Source: Sulfuritalea hydrogenivorans sk43H
Lineage (GTDB): Bacteria; Pseudomonadota; Gammaproteobacteria; Burkholderiales; Rhodocyclaceae
Reading direction: 5' to 3'
Assembly (NCBI RefSeq): GCF_000828635.1
Contig: NZ_AP012547.1
Coordinates: 3,100,001-3,164,000 of the forward strand
DNA: 64,000 nucleotides
Numbering within the stretch: the first letter of the stretch is position 1; every line of letters starts with the position of its first letter. A model generated the notes under the pieces. The model saw only the letters and a list, made by a program, of their open reading frames with translations. It was not told the origin of the DNA and made no database searches. Made by a program: the position numbers and the translations under genes. Shown piece after piece: positions 41,529-49,676 of this stretch.

Positions 41529-42427
41529 CATCGGGGTTGGGCGCCGTCGAAGTTGATGCCATTGCGGCGGCGATTGCCAAGCGCAGCGGAACCTCCTTCA
41601 CCCCTTCATCGGTCAGCCCGGTCGGCGGCGGCTCGATTCATCGCGCTTGGCATCTCACAGACGGCGTCCGCCACTATTTTGTAAAAGTCGGCGCTGGCGG
41701 GACGGCGCCGATGTTCGCCGCCGAAGCGCTGGCGCTGCAAACGATTTCGCATGCCGCCGTAGTGCGGACGCCGACTGTCGTCGCCATGGAGAGCACGGAA
41801 ACCCTGGCGTTCCTGGTGCTGGAACATCTTGAACTGGCCGCGCTGGATCAGCCAGGCGGAGCCCGGCTCGGCAGCGCCCTGGCGCAACTGCATCGCATCA
41901 CCGGCGACGCCTTCGGCTGGGACGGGGACAATTTCATCGGCGCCACGCCGCAGATCAATACACCCCATCGCAGCTGGCCGCATTTCTTCGGCGAACGCCG
42001 CCTGCGACCGCAACTGCAACTCGCGCTGCAAAACGGCATGGACAAGGCGCTGGTGGCAAAAGGCGACGCGATCATCGAGCGCATCGGCGGCCTGTTCATC
42101 AGCTATCAGCCGCTGCCCAGCCTGCTGCACGGCGATCTGTGGTCGGGCAACGCGGCGCAATGCGACGACGCGCCGGTGATCTTCGACCCGGCCAGCTACT
42201 ACGGCGACCGCGAAACCGACATCGCCATGGCCGAACTGTTCGGCGGCTTTCCCACCAGCTTTTTTGCCGCCTATCGCACGGCGTGGCCGCTCGACTCAGG
42301 CTATGAAGCGCGCAAGCCGCTCTACAACCTGTACCACATCCTGAATCATTTCAACCTGTTCGGAAGCGCCTACCTGGGGCAGGCGCAACGCATGATCGAA
42401 CGGCTGCTGAAAGAACTCAGACGCTAA
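41525..42427 (+). CDS. Fructosamine kinase family protein
   Basis: 300 residues using a TTG start that overlaps the kinase stop (TTGA); no ATG lies at the right place. Family motifs: PVGGGSIHRAWHL, YFVKVGAG..MFAAEALAL, LVLEHLEL, NFIGATPQINTPHRSWPHFFGERRL, LLHGDLWSGNAA and FDPASYYGDRETDIAM. It phosphorylates ketosamines on glycated proteins to destabilise them (deglycation). A copy of the 24 bp element (41684-41707) encodes the VKVGAGGTA stretch right at the conserved FVK lysine. Confidence 0.88.
   Translation: MTSGLGAVEVDAIAAAIAKRSGTSFTPSSVSPVGGGSIHRAWHLTDGVRHYFVKVGAGGTAPMFAAEALALQTISHAAVVRTPTVVAMESTETLAFLVLEHLELAALDQPGGARLGSALAQLHRITGDAFGWDGDNFIGATPQINTPHRSWPHFFGERRLRPQLQLALQNGMDKALVAKGDAIIERIGGLFISYQPLPSLLHGDLWSGNAAQCDDAPVIFDPASYYGDRETDIAMAELFGGFPTSFFAAYRTAWPLDSGYEARKPLYNLYHILNHFNLFGSAYLGQAQRMIERLLKELRR
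41684..41707 (+). repeat. Dispersed 24 bp element, in fructosamine kinase
   Basis: AAAGTCGGCGCTGGCG on the plus strand then GGACGGCG; sense orientation, encoding KVGAGGTA adjacent to the ATP-binding-lobe lysine. Confidence 0.7.
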
Positions 42428-42428
42428 C

Positions 42429-42752
42429 TTAAGCGGCGCCGACAATCGGCTCCAGCTGCTTCTGCAATTCGCCCGACTGGTACATCTCGGTCATGATGTC
42501 GCTGCCGCCGACGAACTCGCCCTTGATGTAGAGCTGCGGCACCGTCGGCCAGTTGGCGTAATCCTTGACGCCTTGGCGCACCTCCGGGTCGGCCAGCACA
42601 TCGACCGTGACGAAATCCTTGACGCCACAGGCCTGGAGGATCTGCACCGCGCGCGCGGAAAAGCCGCACTGCGGGAATTGCTTGTTGCCCTTCATGTAGA
42701 GCACAACGGGATTACCGGTGACGGTCTCGTGGATTTTCTGCTTGGCGTCCAT
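42429..42752 (-). CDS. grxD: Monothiol glutaredoxin Grx4 family
   Basis: 107 residues from ATG at 42752. Active-site CGFS in GNKQFPQCGFSARAVQIL, then NWPTVPQLYIKGEFVGGSDIMTEM. Grx4 proteins bind and pass 2Fe-2S clusters together with BolA. It converges with the fructosamine kinase gene with only 1 bp between stops. Confidence 0.95.
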   Translation of the reverse strand: MDAKQKIHETVTGNPVVLYMKGNKQFPQCGFSARAVQILQACGVKDFVTVDVLADPEVRQGVKDYANWPTVPQLYIKGEFVGGSDIMTEMYQSGELQKQLEPIVGAA

Positions 42753-42952
42753 GGCTGATTCCAAAATAGTTGAGTAAATAAGTCGGGATATTGTAGCGGC
42801 GGGAAGTCCTGCTGGTCAAGCGTGGCATCCGGATTGGGCAAGATCAGGAACCTTGGGCCCGGCGCCGACTCGAAGCGATGTATGCGTGCCGATGTAAGGT
42901 TTCAGAAGGCGCCGCGTCAAAGCAGTACACTTCCCTGCCATCGAGAGCCCAC

Positions 42953-43876
42953 ATGCCAACCCATTCCAGCCATGCCATTCCCCCGTCGGAAATCACGCCG
43001 CGCGCGCTGTTCGAGCGTCGCCGCGAGTTCCTGCGGCTGTCGACCGGCGCAGCGCTCGCCGGGCTGCTCCCCTCCGCGCAGGCGAAGCTGGCACCGGGCC
43101 GGCCCAGCGCTTACTCGACCACCGACTCGCCGACGCCGCTCAGGCATGTCACGAGCTACAACAACTATTACGAATTCGGCACCGACAAGGAAGACCCGGC
43201 GCGCACCGCCCACGCATTGCGCGTGCGGCCGTGGACGCTGGTCATCGAAGGCCTGGTCAAGCAACCGAAAACCCTGGGCATCGAAGACATCCTGAAACTG
43301 GCGCCGCTCGAAGAACGCATCTACCGCCTGCGCTGCGTCGAGGGCTGGAGCATGGTGATTCCCTGGCTGGGTTTCCCGGTGGCGAGCCTGCTGAAACTGG
43401 TGGAACCTCTGGGCAGCGCCAAGTATGTCGAGTTCATCACCGCCGTACAGCCGGAAACCATGCCCGGCGTGCGGAGCCGGGTGCTGGATTGGCCCTATGT
43501 CGAAGGCCTGCGCATGGACGAAGCCATGCATCCGCTGGCGATCATCGCCGTCGGCCTGTATGGCGATGTGCTGCCGAACCAGAACGGGGCGCCACTGCGC
43601 CTCGTGGTGCCGTGGAAGTACGGCTTCAAGAGCGGCAAATCGATCGTCAGGATTCGCCTCACCGACACCGAGCCGCGCACCTCCTGGATGAAATCCGCGC
43701 CGCGCGAATACGGCTTCTACTCCAACGTCAACCCCGAGGTCGATCACCCGCGCTGGAGCCAGGCGACCGAGCGGCGCATCGGCGAATTCGCCAAGCGCAA
43801 GACGCTGATGTTCAATGGCTACACGGAACAGGTCGGCCAGCTTTACACCGGGATGGACCTGAGGAAGCAGTTTTGA
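42953..43876 (+). CDS. msrP: Periplasmic methionine sulfoxide reductase, molybdopterin subunit
   Basis: 307 residues with a twin-arginine signal ([23 protein letters not shown]). YedY/MsrP signatures: [28 protein letters not shown], the molybdenum-ligand Cys in [14 protein letters not shown], and [16 protein letters not shown]. It repairs oxidised methionine in envelope proteins, fed electrons by MsrQ. The start at 42953 places the Tat motif 28 residues in. It overlaps msrQ by 4 nt. Confidence 0.95.
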   Translation: MPTHSSHAIPPSEITPRALFERRREFLRLSTGAALAGLLPSAQAKLAPGRPSAYSTTDSPTPLRHVTSYNNYYEFGTDKEDPARTAHALRVRPWTLVIEGLVKQPKTLGIEDILKLAPLEERIYRLRCVEGWSMVIPWLGFPVASLLKLVEPLGSAKYVEFITAVQPETMPGVRSRVLDWPYVEGLRMDEAMHPLAIIAVGLYGDVLPNQNGAPLRLVVPWKYGFKSGKSIVRIRLTDTEPRTSWMKSAPREYGFYSNVNPEVDHPRWSQATERRIGEFAKRKTLMFNGYTEQVGQLYTGMDLRKQF

Positions 43877-44547
43877 ATCCTGCCCTCATCAAGCCACCGC
43901 TGTTTCTTGCCTGCCTGGCGCCACTCGCCTATTACGCCTGGGGCGCGCAAGCCGACACGCTGGGCGCCAATCCGATCGAAGCCGTCACACGCGGCCTCGG
44001 CACCTGGGCGCTGAATTTCCTCTTGATCACGCTGACGGTGACGCCGCTGCGCAAGTATTCCGGCTGGGCCTGGCTGGGTCGCCTGCGCCGGATGCTGGGG
44101 CTGTTCGTATTTTTCTACGCCGCCCTGCATCTGAGTACCTACCTCTGGTTCGACCAGTTCTTCGACTGGCCGGCAATCGCCAAGGATATCCTGAAGCGCC
44201 CCTTCATCACCGTCGGCATGGTCAGCTTCGCGCTGCTGGTGCCGCTGGCCGCGACCTCGAACGCCTTCGCCATCCGCAAGCTCGGCGGCCGTCGCTGGCA
44301 GGAGCTGCATCGCAGCGTCTATCTGATCGGAATTCTGACCGTGCTGCACTATGCCTGGATGGTCAAGGCCGACATCAGCAAACCGCTGCTCTATGCGGTG
44401 ATGCTCGGCGTGCTGCTCGGGCTGCGGGTCTGGTGGCGGGTCCAGGAGCGCAACCGGCAACTGGCCGGCGCCTATTTGCCGAAGCCGCGCGGGCGCATCA
44501 TCCCGATCGCCGTCAAAAAACAGGCTTCGTCAGACGGATCAGCCTGA
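43873..44547 (+). CDS. msrQ: Heme-binding membrane subunit of methionine sulfoxide reductase
   Basis: 224 residues from a TTG start overlapping the msrP stop (TTGA). Six membrane helices; heme-ligand candidate histidines in [13 protein letters not shown] and [19 protein letters not shown], as in ferric-reductase-like MsrQ. It passes quinol or flavin electrons to MsrP. Its 3' end overlaps the convergent methyltransferase gene by 35 bp. Confidence 0.92.
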   Translation: MNPALIKPPLFLACLAPLAYYAWGAQADTLGANPIEAVTRGLGTWALNFLLITLTVTPLRKYSGWAWLGRLRRMLGLFVFFYAALHLSTYLWFDQFFDWPAIAKDILKRPFITVGMVSFALLVPLAATSNAFAIRKLGGRRWQELHRSVYLIGILTVLHYAWMVKADISKPLLYAVMLGVLLGLRVWWRVQERNRQLAGAYLPKPRGRIIPIAVKKQASSDGSA

Positions 44548-45112
44548 ACCATCCCGAGGCCAGCGCCGCTTCATTGGCCGTCACGTCGATGCCGCCGACG
44601 GATTCCAGCACGTCTTCGAACACCACATCGAGGCGCGTCGCGACATGGCGCGTGAGCGGATTGAGAACACGCTTCCAGCCGGCTTCGCCGCGCCGCAGGA
44701 ACTTGTCGAAGACCAGCAACGTCCCGCCCGGCTTCAACACGCGCACCGCTTCGGCAAGACAGAGAGTCGGCGCCGGCACCACGGCGAGGATCAGATGCAA
44801 CACCGCCACATCGAAGCTGGCATCATGAAACGGCAAGCGCTGCGCGTCGCCGCGCAAGGGCGTGAAGTGCAGGCCGGAGGCACGCGGGCGGGCACGCGCG
44901 AGCATCGCGGCAGTCAGATCGAGTCCGACATAGCGATGCTGGGCCGGCAAGTGGGGAAGGTCGAGACCGGTGCCGACTCCCATCAACAACACATCGCGCG
45001 GCGGCTCGTCGACCAGCGCGGCCAGGCTGCGCTTGCGCGCGCCACGCGTGGCGGCGGTCAGAAACGCATCGTAAAAAGGCGCGACCAGCGTGTAGCTGTG
45101 CTTGAGGCTCAA
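44513..45112 (-). CDS. Class I SAM-dependent methyltransferase
   Basis: 199 residues from a TTG start that overlaps the apaG stop (TTGA). It starts LSLKHSYTLVAPFYDAFL; motif I is VLLMGVGTGLDLPHLP, followed by YVGLDLTAAML, GDAQRLPFHDASFDVAVL and VLKPGGTLLVFDK, a UbiE/phospholipid-methyltransferase-like pattern. The substrate is uncertain: phospholipid N-methylation is possible for the YxxxAPFYD group. A diverged copy of the 24 bp element (44763-44786) lies inside in antisense orientation. Confidence 0.82.
   Translation of the reverse strand: MSLKHSYTLVAPFYDAFLTAATRGARKRSLAALVDEPPRDVLLMGVGTGLDLPHLPAQHRYVGLDLTAAMLARARPRASGLHFTPLRGDAQRLPFHDASFDVAVLHLILAVVPAPTLCLAEAVRVLKPGGTLLVFDKFLRRGEAGWKRVLNPLTRHVATRLDVVFEDVLESVGGIDVTANEAALASGWFRLIRLTKPVF
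44763..44786 (+). repeat. Dispersed 24 bp element, diverged copy in methyltransferase
   Basis: Five mismatches to the consensus; AGTCGGCGCCGGC then ACCACGGCG. It is the only coding copy found in antisense orientation to its gene. Confidence 0.4.
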
Positions 45113-45492
45113 TGCAGCACGCGCGGCATCGAAAGTACGAACTCCGCAATCGGCGCCTCGAACTGCACGCCATCCTCGGCCGTCATCTGGTAGCAACCCT
45201 TCATCGTTCCCACCGGCGTGGCGAGTTGGCAACCGCTGGTGTATTCGAAACTCTGGCCGGGCGCCAGCAGGGGTTGGTGGCCGACCACGCCGAGGCCGCG
45301 GACTTCCTGGACATGGCCCTCGGCGTCGGTGATGATCCAGTGCCGCGAGATCAACTGCGCCGGGACGTTGCCGGTGTTGCTGATGGTGACCGAGTAGGAG
45401 AAGACATGGCGATTGATCGCCGGATCGGACTGCTCCGCAATATAGTGGGGCGTCACGACAACCGCCATTTCGTATTTCTTTGCCTCGGCCAT
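45109..45492 (-). CDS. apaG: ApaG family protein
   Basis: 127 residues from ATG at 45492 (MAEAKKYEMAVVVTPHYIAEQSDP). Signatures: HVFSYSVTISNTGNVPAQLISRHWII, GLGVVGHQPLLAPGQSFEYTSG and GTMKGCYQM. A small fibronectin-III-like fold protein of unclear role, first seen in Co/Mg resistance and often next to apaH or ksgA; neither is here. Longer upstream extension lacks a better start. Confidence 0.94.
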   Translation of the reverse strand: MAEAKKYEMAVVVTPHYIAEQSDPAINRHVFSYSVTISNTGNVPAQLISRHWIITDAEGHVQEVRGLGVVGHQPLLAPGQSFEYTSGCQLATPVGTMKGCYQMTAEDGVQFEAPIAEFVLSMPRVLH

Positions 45493-45659
45493 GGGCTGGC
45501 ATTCAACACCAAATGGCGCCGCGGAGCAAGAATCCATTTGGCGGATGCGGCATCCCGTGATCTGTCATGATCATTCATTCTTGACCATTGCCGCCGATTC
45601 CGCGACACTTCGGCTATGCGAGTCAGTTAGCCGCCATCCATATTGCACAAACGCGCTTC

Positions 45660-46967
45660 ATGACCTCTCCCGAATCGAGTATCGCACCCTCCGGTTTTTA
45701 CGACAGGCTGCGCAACGCCGGCATCGAGCCCGACGACAGCGAAGAAACGCGGCTGAACAAGTCGCTGCTGATGCTGGCGACAGGCCTGATCAGCGTCACG
45801 ATCATGATCTGGGTGACGATTTACTCGATTCTCGGCCCCTCGTTCTCGACCACCCTGCCCTTCGCCTTCCAGCTGCTGCTGGCGGGCAACATGCTGTTCT
45901 ACATCAAGTCGCGGAACTTCGATTTCTTCCGCATCAGCCAGCTGGGCCTGTTCCTTTTTTTGCCCTTCGTCGCGCATTGGGCTGGCGGCACCATCATTTC
46001 CACCAGCGGCGTGCTGCTCTGGGCCCTGCTGGCCCCGGTGGGCGCCATCCTCTGCGTCGGCGTCAACCAGTCGATCGGCTGGTTCATTGCCTGGGTCACC
46101 CTGACGGCCTTGTCCGGTTTCGTCGACTACTATCTTGCCGATTCCGTGATGTCGAAGGCGGCCAATGTGCCGGTACGTACCACCATCGTCTTTTTCACGC
46201 TCAACTTCATTTCGATATCGGCCATCATCTACCTGCTGCTGCGCATGTCGATCGCCGAAAAGCGCAAGGCGCAGGACCGTCTCGAAGAAGCCCACCAACA
46301 AGTGCAACTGGAGCAGGAACGCTCCGAAAAACTGCTGCTCAACATCCTGCCCGGCCCCGTCGCGGAGCGGCTGAAGCACTCGAACCAGACCATTGCCGAC
46401 GGTTTTTCCGATGTGACGGTAATGTTCGCCGACATCGTCAACTTCACCCAGGTGGCAGCCGCGATGTCGCCGTCACAGGTGTTCGCCATGTTGAACCGGA
46501 TCTTCTCCGCTTTCGACGAACTGGCCGAACAATACGGGCTGGAAAAGATAAAGACCATCGGCGATGCCTACATGGTGGCCGGCGGACTGAACGAAGACTC
46601 CTTGGAATATTCGGCCGCCATCGCCGACATGGCCGTAGCCATGCGCGACCTGCTGCGGCGCGATTTCGCGGTCAATGCCTCGCAGCTTGAAATCCGCATC
46701 GGCATCGGTACCGGGCCGATCGTCGCCGGGGTACTGGGGAAGAAAAAATTCATCTACGATCTCTGGGGCGACACCGTGAACATCGCCAGCCGCATTACCG
46801 CGGAAGGCGTGCCCGGCATGATCCAGTGCGACACCACCACATACCACCGCCTGGCGGCGAGCTTCGATTTTCATGAGCCGCAAGCCATCTATCTCAAGGG
46901 CAAGGGCAACATGACGGTGTATCGCCTGATCGGCCGCAAGGGCGCGGGCGACATCGAAGCAGGTTAG
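45660..46967 (+). CDS. Membrane-bound class III adenylate cyclase
   Basis: 435 residues from ATG at 45660. Six membrane helices (about 35-200), a coiled linker (KRKAQDRLEEAHQQVQLEQERSEKLLLNILP), then a cyclase homology domain: metal Asp in MFADIVNFTQ and KTIGDAYMVAGG, Lys in EKIKTIGD and Asp in YDLWGDTVNIASRI for adenine, with Asn/Arg of NIASR. The specificity residues point to ATP rather than GTP. The architecture matches the MASE-like/six-helix class of bacterial cyclases. Its product could act on the cNMP-binding kinase 4 kb upstream. Confidence 0.9.
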   Translation: MTSPESSIAPSGFYDRLRNAGIEPDDSEETRLNKSLLMLATGLISVTIMIWVTIYSILGPSFSTTLPFAFQLLLAGNMLFYIKSRNFDFFRISQLGLFLFLPFVAHWAGGTIISTSGVLLWALLAPVGAILCVGVNQSIGWFIAWVTLTALSGFVDYYLADSVMSKAANVPVRTTIVFFTLNFISISAIIYLLLRMSIAEKRKAQDRLEEAHQQVQLEQERSEKLLLNILPGPVAERLKHSNQTIADGFSDVTVMFADIVNFTQVAAAMSPSQVFAMLNRIFSAFDELAEQYGLEKIKTIGDAYMVAGGLNEDSLEYSAAIADMAVAMRDLLRRDFAVNASQLEIRIGIGTGPIVAGVLGKKKFIYDLWGDTVNIASRITAEGVPGMIQCDTTTYHRLAASFDFHEPQAIYLKGKGNMTVYRLIGRKGAGDIEAG

Positions 46968-48676
46968 GCGGCCTGTTCCAGCCGGAAACAGACCCGCCCG
47001 GCCCGATTCTCGATCAGGTTCAAACGGTATCCCGCGGCCTCGGCATAACGCGCGGCATGATAAAGCCCGATGCCATAGCCACTCTCCGAAGACACGGGGC
47101 CAACGAACAGGCTGGATGCGATGTCCTCGGCCATCGCCGAGCCGCTGTCGCAGACGATCAGCCTGAAGCCTTCGCCGGTATGCTCCAGTTCTACCTGCGC
47201 ACGCAGCTCCGGCTCCCGCAAGTGCTTTTCCGCGACGTTGCGGATCAGGTTGTCGATTACGCCTGAAAAGACTTCGGCCGGCAGTTCTCCCGTAATCGGA
47301 GACTCTGCCGTGAAATCGATCCAGTGCATCACCCCCATGCGCTGGCTAAGATCCTGCCACCATTCCGCGGCGCTTACCCAGCGGGCCGACGCGATGCTTT
47401 GCGGCGCATTGAGCTTGGCCAGGGTCTCGGCCAGCCGGTCGGTTATCGCCGGCAACTGGCGCCGCAACAGCGACTGATACTCCAGCGACGACTCCGCGCC
47501 CGGCTCCAGGCCCGCCGAACACAGCGCATTCAACGACTGCAGCAGGTTCTTCACATCGTGCGTCAACCGGGCTCCGGTCTCGTGCACCGCCTGCATGTAG
47601 GAAAGCTGCTTCAGGGCCTGCGCACGCTGCTTGTCGGCGTGAAGCTGGGCAAGATACTGTGCCAGCAGGTTGAAGTGCCAAATCAGCGTCGGCGACAGGG
47701 TGTGCTGCGTGTAGAGGACCAGCACCATGCCGCCGTGGCTGAACTCCCAGCGACGGCCTGCTATTTCCCCGAAACGTCCGCTGCTTTTGCCGGCGATCCA
47801 TTCGCCGCCTGTCACCCAGGGCAGCCGCTGCCCGATTCCGGCACACGCCCGTTCGAGAAATACCTGCGGATCTTCTTCGCGCAATGCCAGATTGGACAAC
47901 GCCTGCAGCCACTTTTCGACCGGCAGGCCGATCGACATCCAGTAGCGTGAGAACAGGCCGCCGATCCCGGAAAAACCCGAATGCGGATTCCACGCCAGGC
48001 CCAGCAACAGCAGCATCGCTCCGGTCAGCAGCATCGCTTGCAGCAGTGCTTCGACGTAGGTGCTGCCCAGCAGCAGCATGGCCGCCAGGCTGCCCAGCAT
48101 CAACACCGCCAGCAGTAGAAACACGAACAGGCTATAGACGAAATCGACCACTTCGCGCGCGCTGTCCGTTTCCTTCCCCTGCGGCAGCATCGCCATCACC
48201 ACCAGAAGCACGGGCAAACCGACATAGCCCAGCGAAAGGATCGGTGCCGGCGGCTTGGCCATCGGCACCGCCATCGGCGCAGCGATCACAAACAGCGCCA
48301 CCACCAGAAAGCCCAGCGCCATCATGTAGAACAGCCGGGGAGCACGCGCCCCGAACAACATGACCTTGCCGCCGACAATGCCGCCCAGCATCATGATCCA
48401 CAACAGCAGCATCCAGGGTTTCAGGAATACCGCACCGGCCAGAACGATGGCGGCCAAACCGACGACCCACACCACGGACAGGCGCTGCTCGGCGTGGACA
48501 AAGGGTTGCCAGAGCAGGAACAATCCGAGATGGGCAATGAACAACGTCTTGCCGAGCCATGCGTCCGGTCCCTGCAAAAGCACGAAATACAATGCCAGCA
48601 GCAGGGCCAGCAACAATCCGCGCCGCACCGCAATCAGGCGTGACGACAGCGTTGAAGGAAGGGGAAAAATCGGCAC
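46964..48676 (-). CDS. Orphan membrane sensor histidine kinase
   Basis: 570 residues. About 7-9 membrane helices in the first ~235 residues, a GAF-like middle region, then an H-box-like segment ETGARLTHDVKNLLQSLNAL and an ATPase domain with DNLIRNVAEKHL and YGIGLYHAARYAEAAGY. No response regulator gene is adjacent. The arrangement of a long membrane part, GAF and kinase recalls PrsK-like kinases of exopolysaccharide systems, but that is not certain. Its 3' end overlaps the convergent cyclase gene by 4 bp. Confidence 0.82.
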   Translation of the reverse strand: MPIFPLPSTLSSRLIAVRRGLLLALLLALYFVLLQGPDAWLGKTLFIAHLGLFLLWQPFVHAEQRLSVVWVVGLAAIVLAGAVFLKPWMLLLWIMMLGGIVGGKVMLFGARAPRLFYMMALGFLVVALFVIAAPMAVPMAKPPAPILSLGYVGLPVLLVVMAMLPQGKETDSAREVVDFVYSLFVFLLLAVLMLGSLAAMLLLGSTYVEALLQAMLLTGAMLLLLGLAWNPHSGFSGIGGLFSRYWMSIGLPVEKWLQALSNLALREEDPQVFLERACAGIGQRLPWVTGGEWIAGKSSGRFGEIAGRRWEFSHGGMVLVLYTQHTLSPTLIWHFNLLAQYLAQLHADKQRAQALKQLSYMQAVHETGARLTHDVKNLLQSLNALCSAGLEPGAESSLEYQSLLRRQLPAITDRLAETLAKLNAPQSIASARWVSAAEWWQDLSQRMGVMHWIDFTAESPITGELPAEVFSGVIDNLIRNVAEKHLREPELRAQVELEHTGEGFRLIVCDSGSAMAEDIASSLFVGPVSSESGYGIGLYHAARYAEAAGYRLNLIENRAGRVCFRLEQAA

Positions 48677-48767
48677 GTGGGAAAGGTATTGCCGGAATGG
48701 CAGAGACCAAGAGAAGGCTTATTCTGCCCCACCGGCGAGCAAATCATCTGCCAAATAACTGACGAAG

Positions 48768-48785
48768 CTGTCCAATATTCGACAG
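48768..48785. promoter_or_regulatory. Candidate PilR enhancer site (CTGTC-N8-GACAG)
   Basis: Inverted repeat CTGTC at 48768-48772 and GACAG at 48781-48785. PilR sites are described as (C/G)TGTC half-sites. It lies ~60-80 bp upstream of the -24/-12 element, a normal enhancer distance. Confidence 0.4.
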
Positions 48786-48847
48786 ATACCACTTAAGTTG
48801 GATTCAAAATTGATGATAACTCACTGAAACAACGCCAAATTAATTTG

Positions 48848-48862
48848 TGGTACAATAAATGC
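48848..48862 (+). promoter_or_regulatory. Sigma54-type (-24/-12) promoter of the pilin gene
   Basis: TGGTACAATAAATGC matches TGGCAC-N5-TTGC with invariant GG and GC at the correct spacing; the -12 GC lies 43 nt before the ATG. It overlaps a TACAAT that could instead be read as a sigma70 -10, but no good -35 lies 17 bp upstream. Confidence 0.6.
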
Positions 48863-48905
48863 TAGTTATTCACCATCAAACAACCACCCTGCGGGGGAGA
48901 TGATC

Positions 48906-49625
48906 ATGAGAAGCAAACAATCCGGTTTTACCCTGGTCGAAATCGCCATCGTGCTGGTCATCATCGGCCTGCTTCTGGGCGGCGTGCTGAAAGGCCAGGA
49001 GTTGATCAACAGCGCGAAAGTGAAAAATCTTGCGACCGACTTCCGCAACGTCCCGCTGTTCATTTACGGTTATCAGGACAAGTATCGGGCATTGCCTGGT
49101 GACGACGGGCAAGCCGCCGCTCACGTCGCAGGTGCGACCGTGGCTACAACCCCGGCTGCCGCACCGGCTGCCCGTAGCAACGGCGTGATCGAGGGTGCGT
49201 GGGACTCAACAACGCAAACCGACGAATCCTTCCTGTTCTGGCAGCATGTCCGACTCGCCGGCCTAGCTGCAGGTCCAACTGCCGTTGCCGACACCAACTA
49301 TCAGCCGCGGAATGCGGATGGTGGCATTATCGGCATCACCACCAATGACAACGCCGCTCCCTACATTGCCGGCATGAGGGGCACTTATCTCGTCTGCACC
49401 CAGGGCGTCCTTGGCAAGTATGCACGACAGCTCGACACGACGATGGATGACGGCTGCCCCAATACGGGCTCGATCCGGGTCGTGCCTGGAACCCCCGCCG
49501 GAACCACCACTGGCAACGTGTCGGCCGGTTTGGTGCCGATCGCGGCGGGCGCAGTCTGCCCGATCACGGCTGGCGGACCAACCTTGGATGATTCGACGTC
49601 CTACACGGTCTGCATGACGATGTAA
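48906..49625 (+). CDS. Type IV pilin-like prepilin
   Basis: 239 residues from ATG at 48906, with GGGGGAGA a few bases upstream; an in-frame ATG at 48900 is the alternative. Class III signal with cleavage after Gly in KQSG/FTLVEIAIVLVIIGLLLGG; Glu5 of the mature form is present. The globular part has the LPGDD motif seen in a family of betaproteobacterial prepilin-like proteins and a C-terminal Cys pair (VCPITAG..YTVCMTM). It is a single-gene unit with its own promoter and terminator. It may be a major pilin or a secretion pseudopilin; sequence does not decide. Confidence 0.85.
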   Translation: MRSKQSGFTLVEIAIVLVIIGLLLGGVLKGQELINSAKVKNLATDFRNVPLFIYGYQDKYRALPGDDGQAAAHVAGATVATTPAAAPAARSNGVIEGAWDSTTQTDESFLFWQHVRLAGLAAGPTAVADTNYQPRNADGGIIGITTNDNAAPYIAGMRGTYLVCTQGVLGKYARQLDTTMDDGCPNTGSIRVVPGTPAGTTTGNVSAGLVPIAAGAVCPITAGGPTLDDSTSYTVCMTM

Positions 49626-49645
49626 AAGGTCTTGCACACCATCAA

Positions 49646-49676
49646 TAAAAAGCCCGCTTCGGCGGGCTTTTTATTT
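49646..49676. terminator. Bidirectional rho-independent terminator
   Basis: AAAAAGCCCGC/GCGGGCTTTTT stem with TTCG loop and T-runs on both strands, between the convergent pilin gene and the antiporter gene; its right end overlaps the antiporter stop. Confidence 0.92.

Noticed and set aside
42853-42874. GGCGCCGACTC before msrP as another dispersed-element copy
   Set aside because: Only the right half of the core matches, with no upstream half.
48768-48785. LexA box before the pilin gene
   Set aside because: CTGT and ACAG are separated by 10 bp, not the 8 bp needed; the CTGTC/GACAG arms fit PilR half-sites better.
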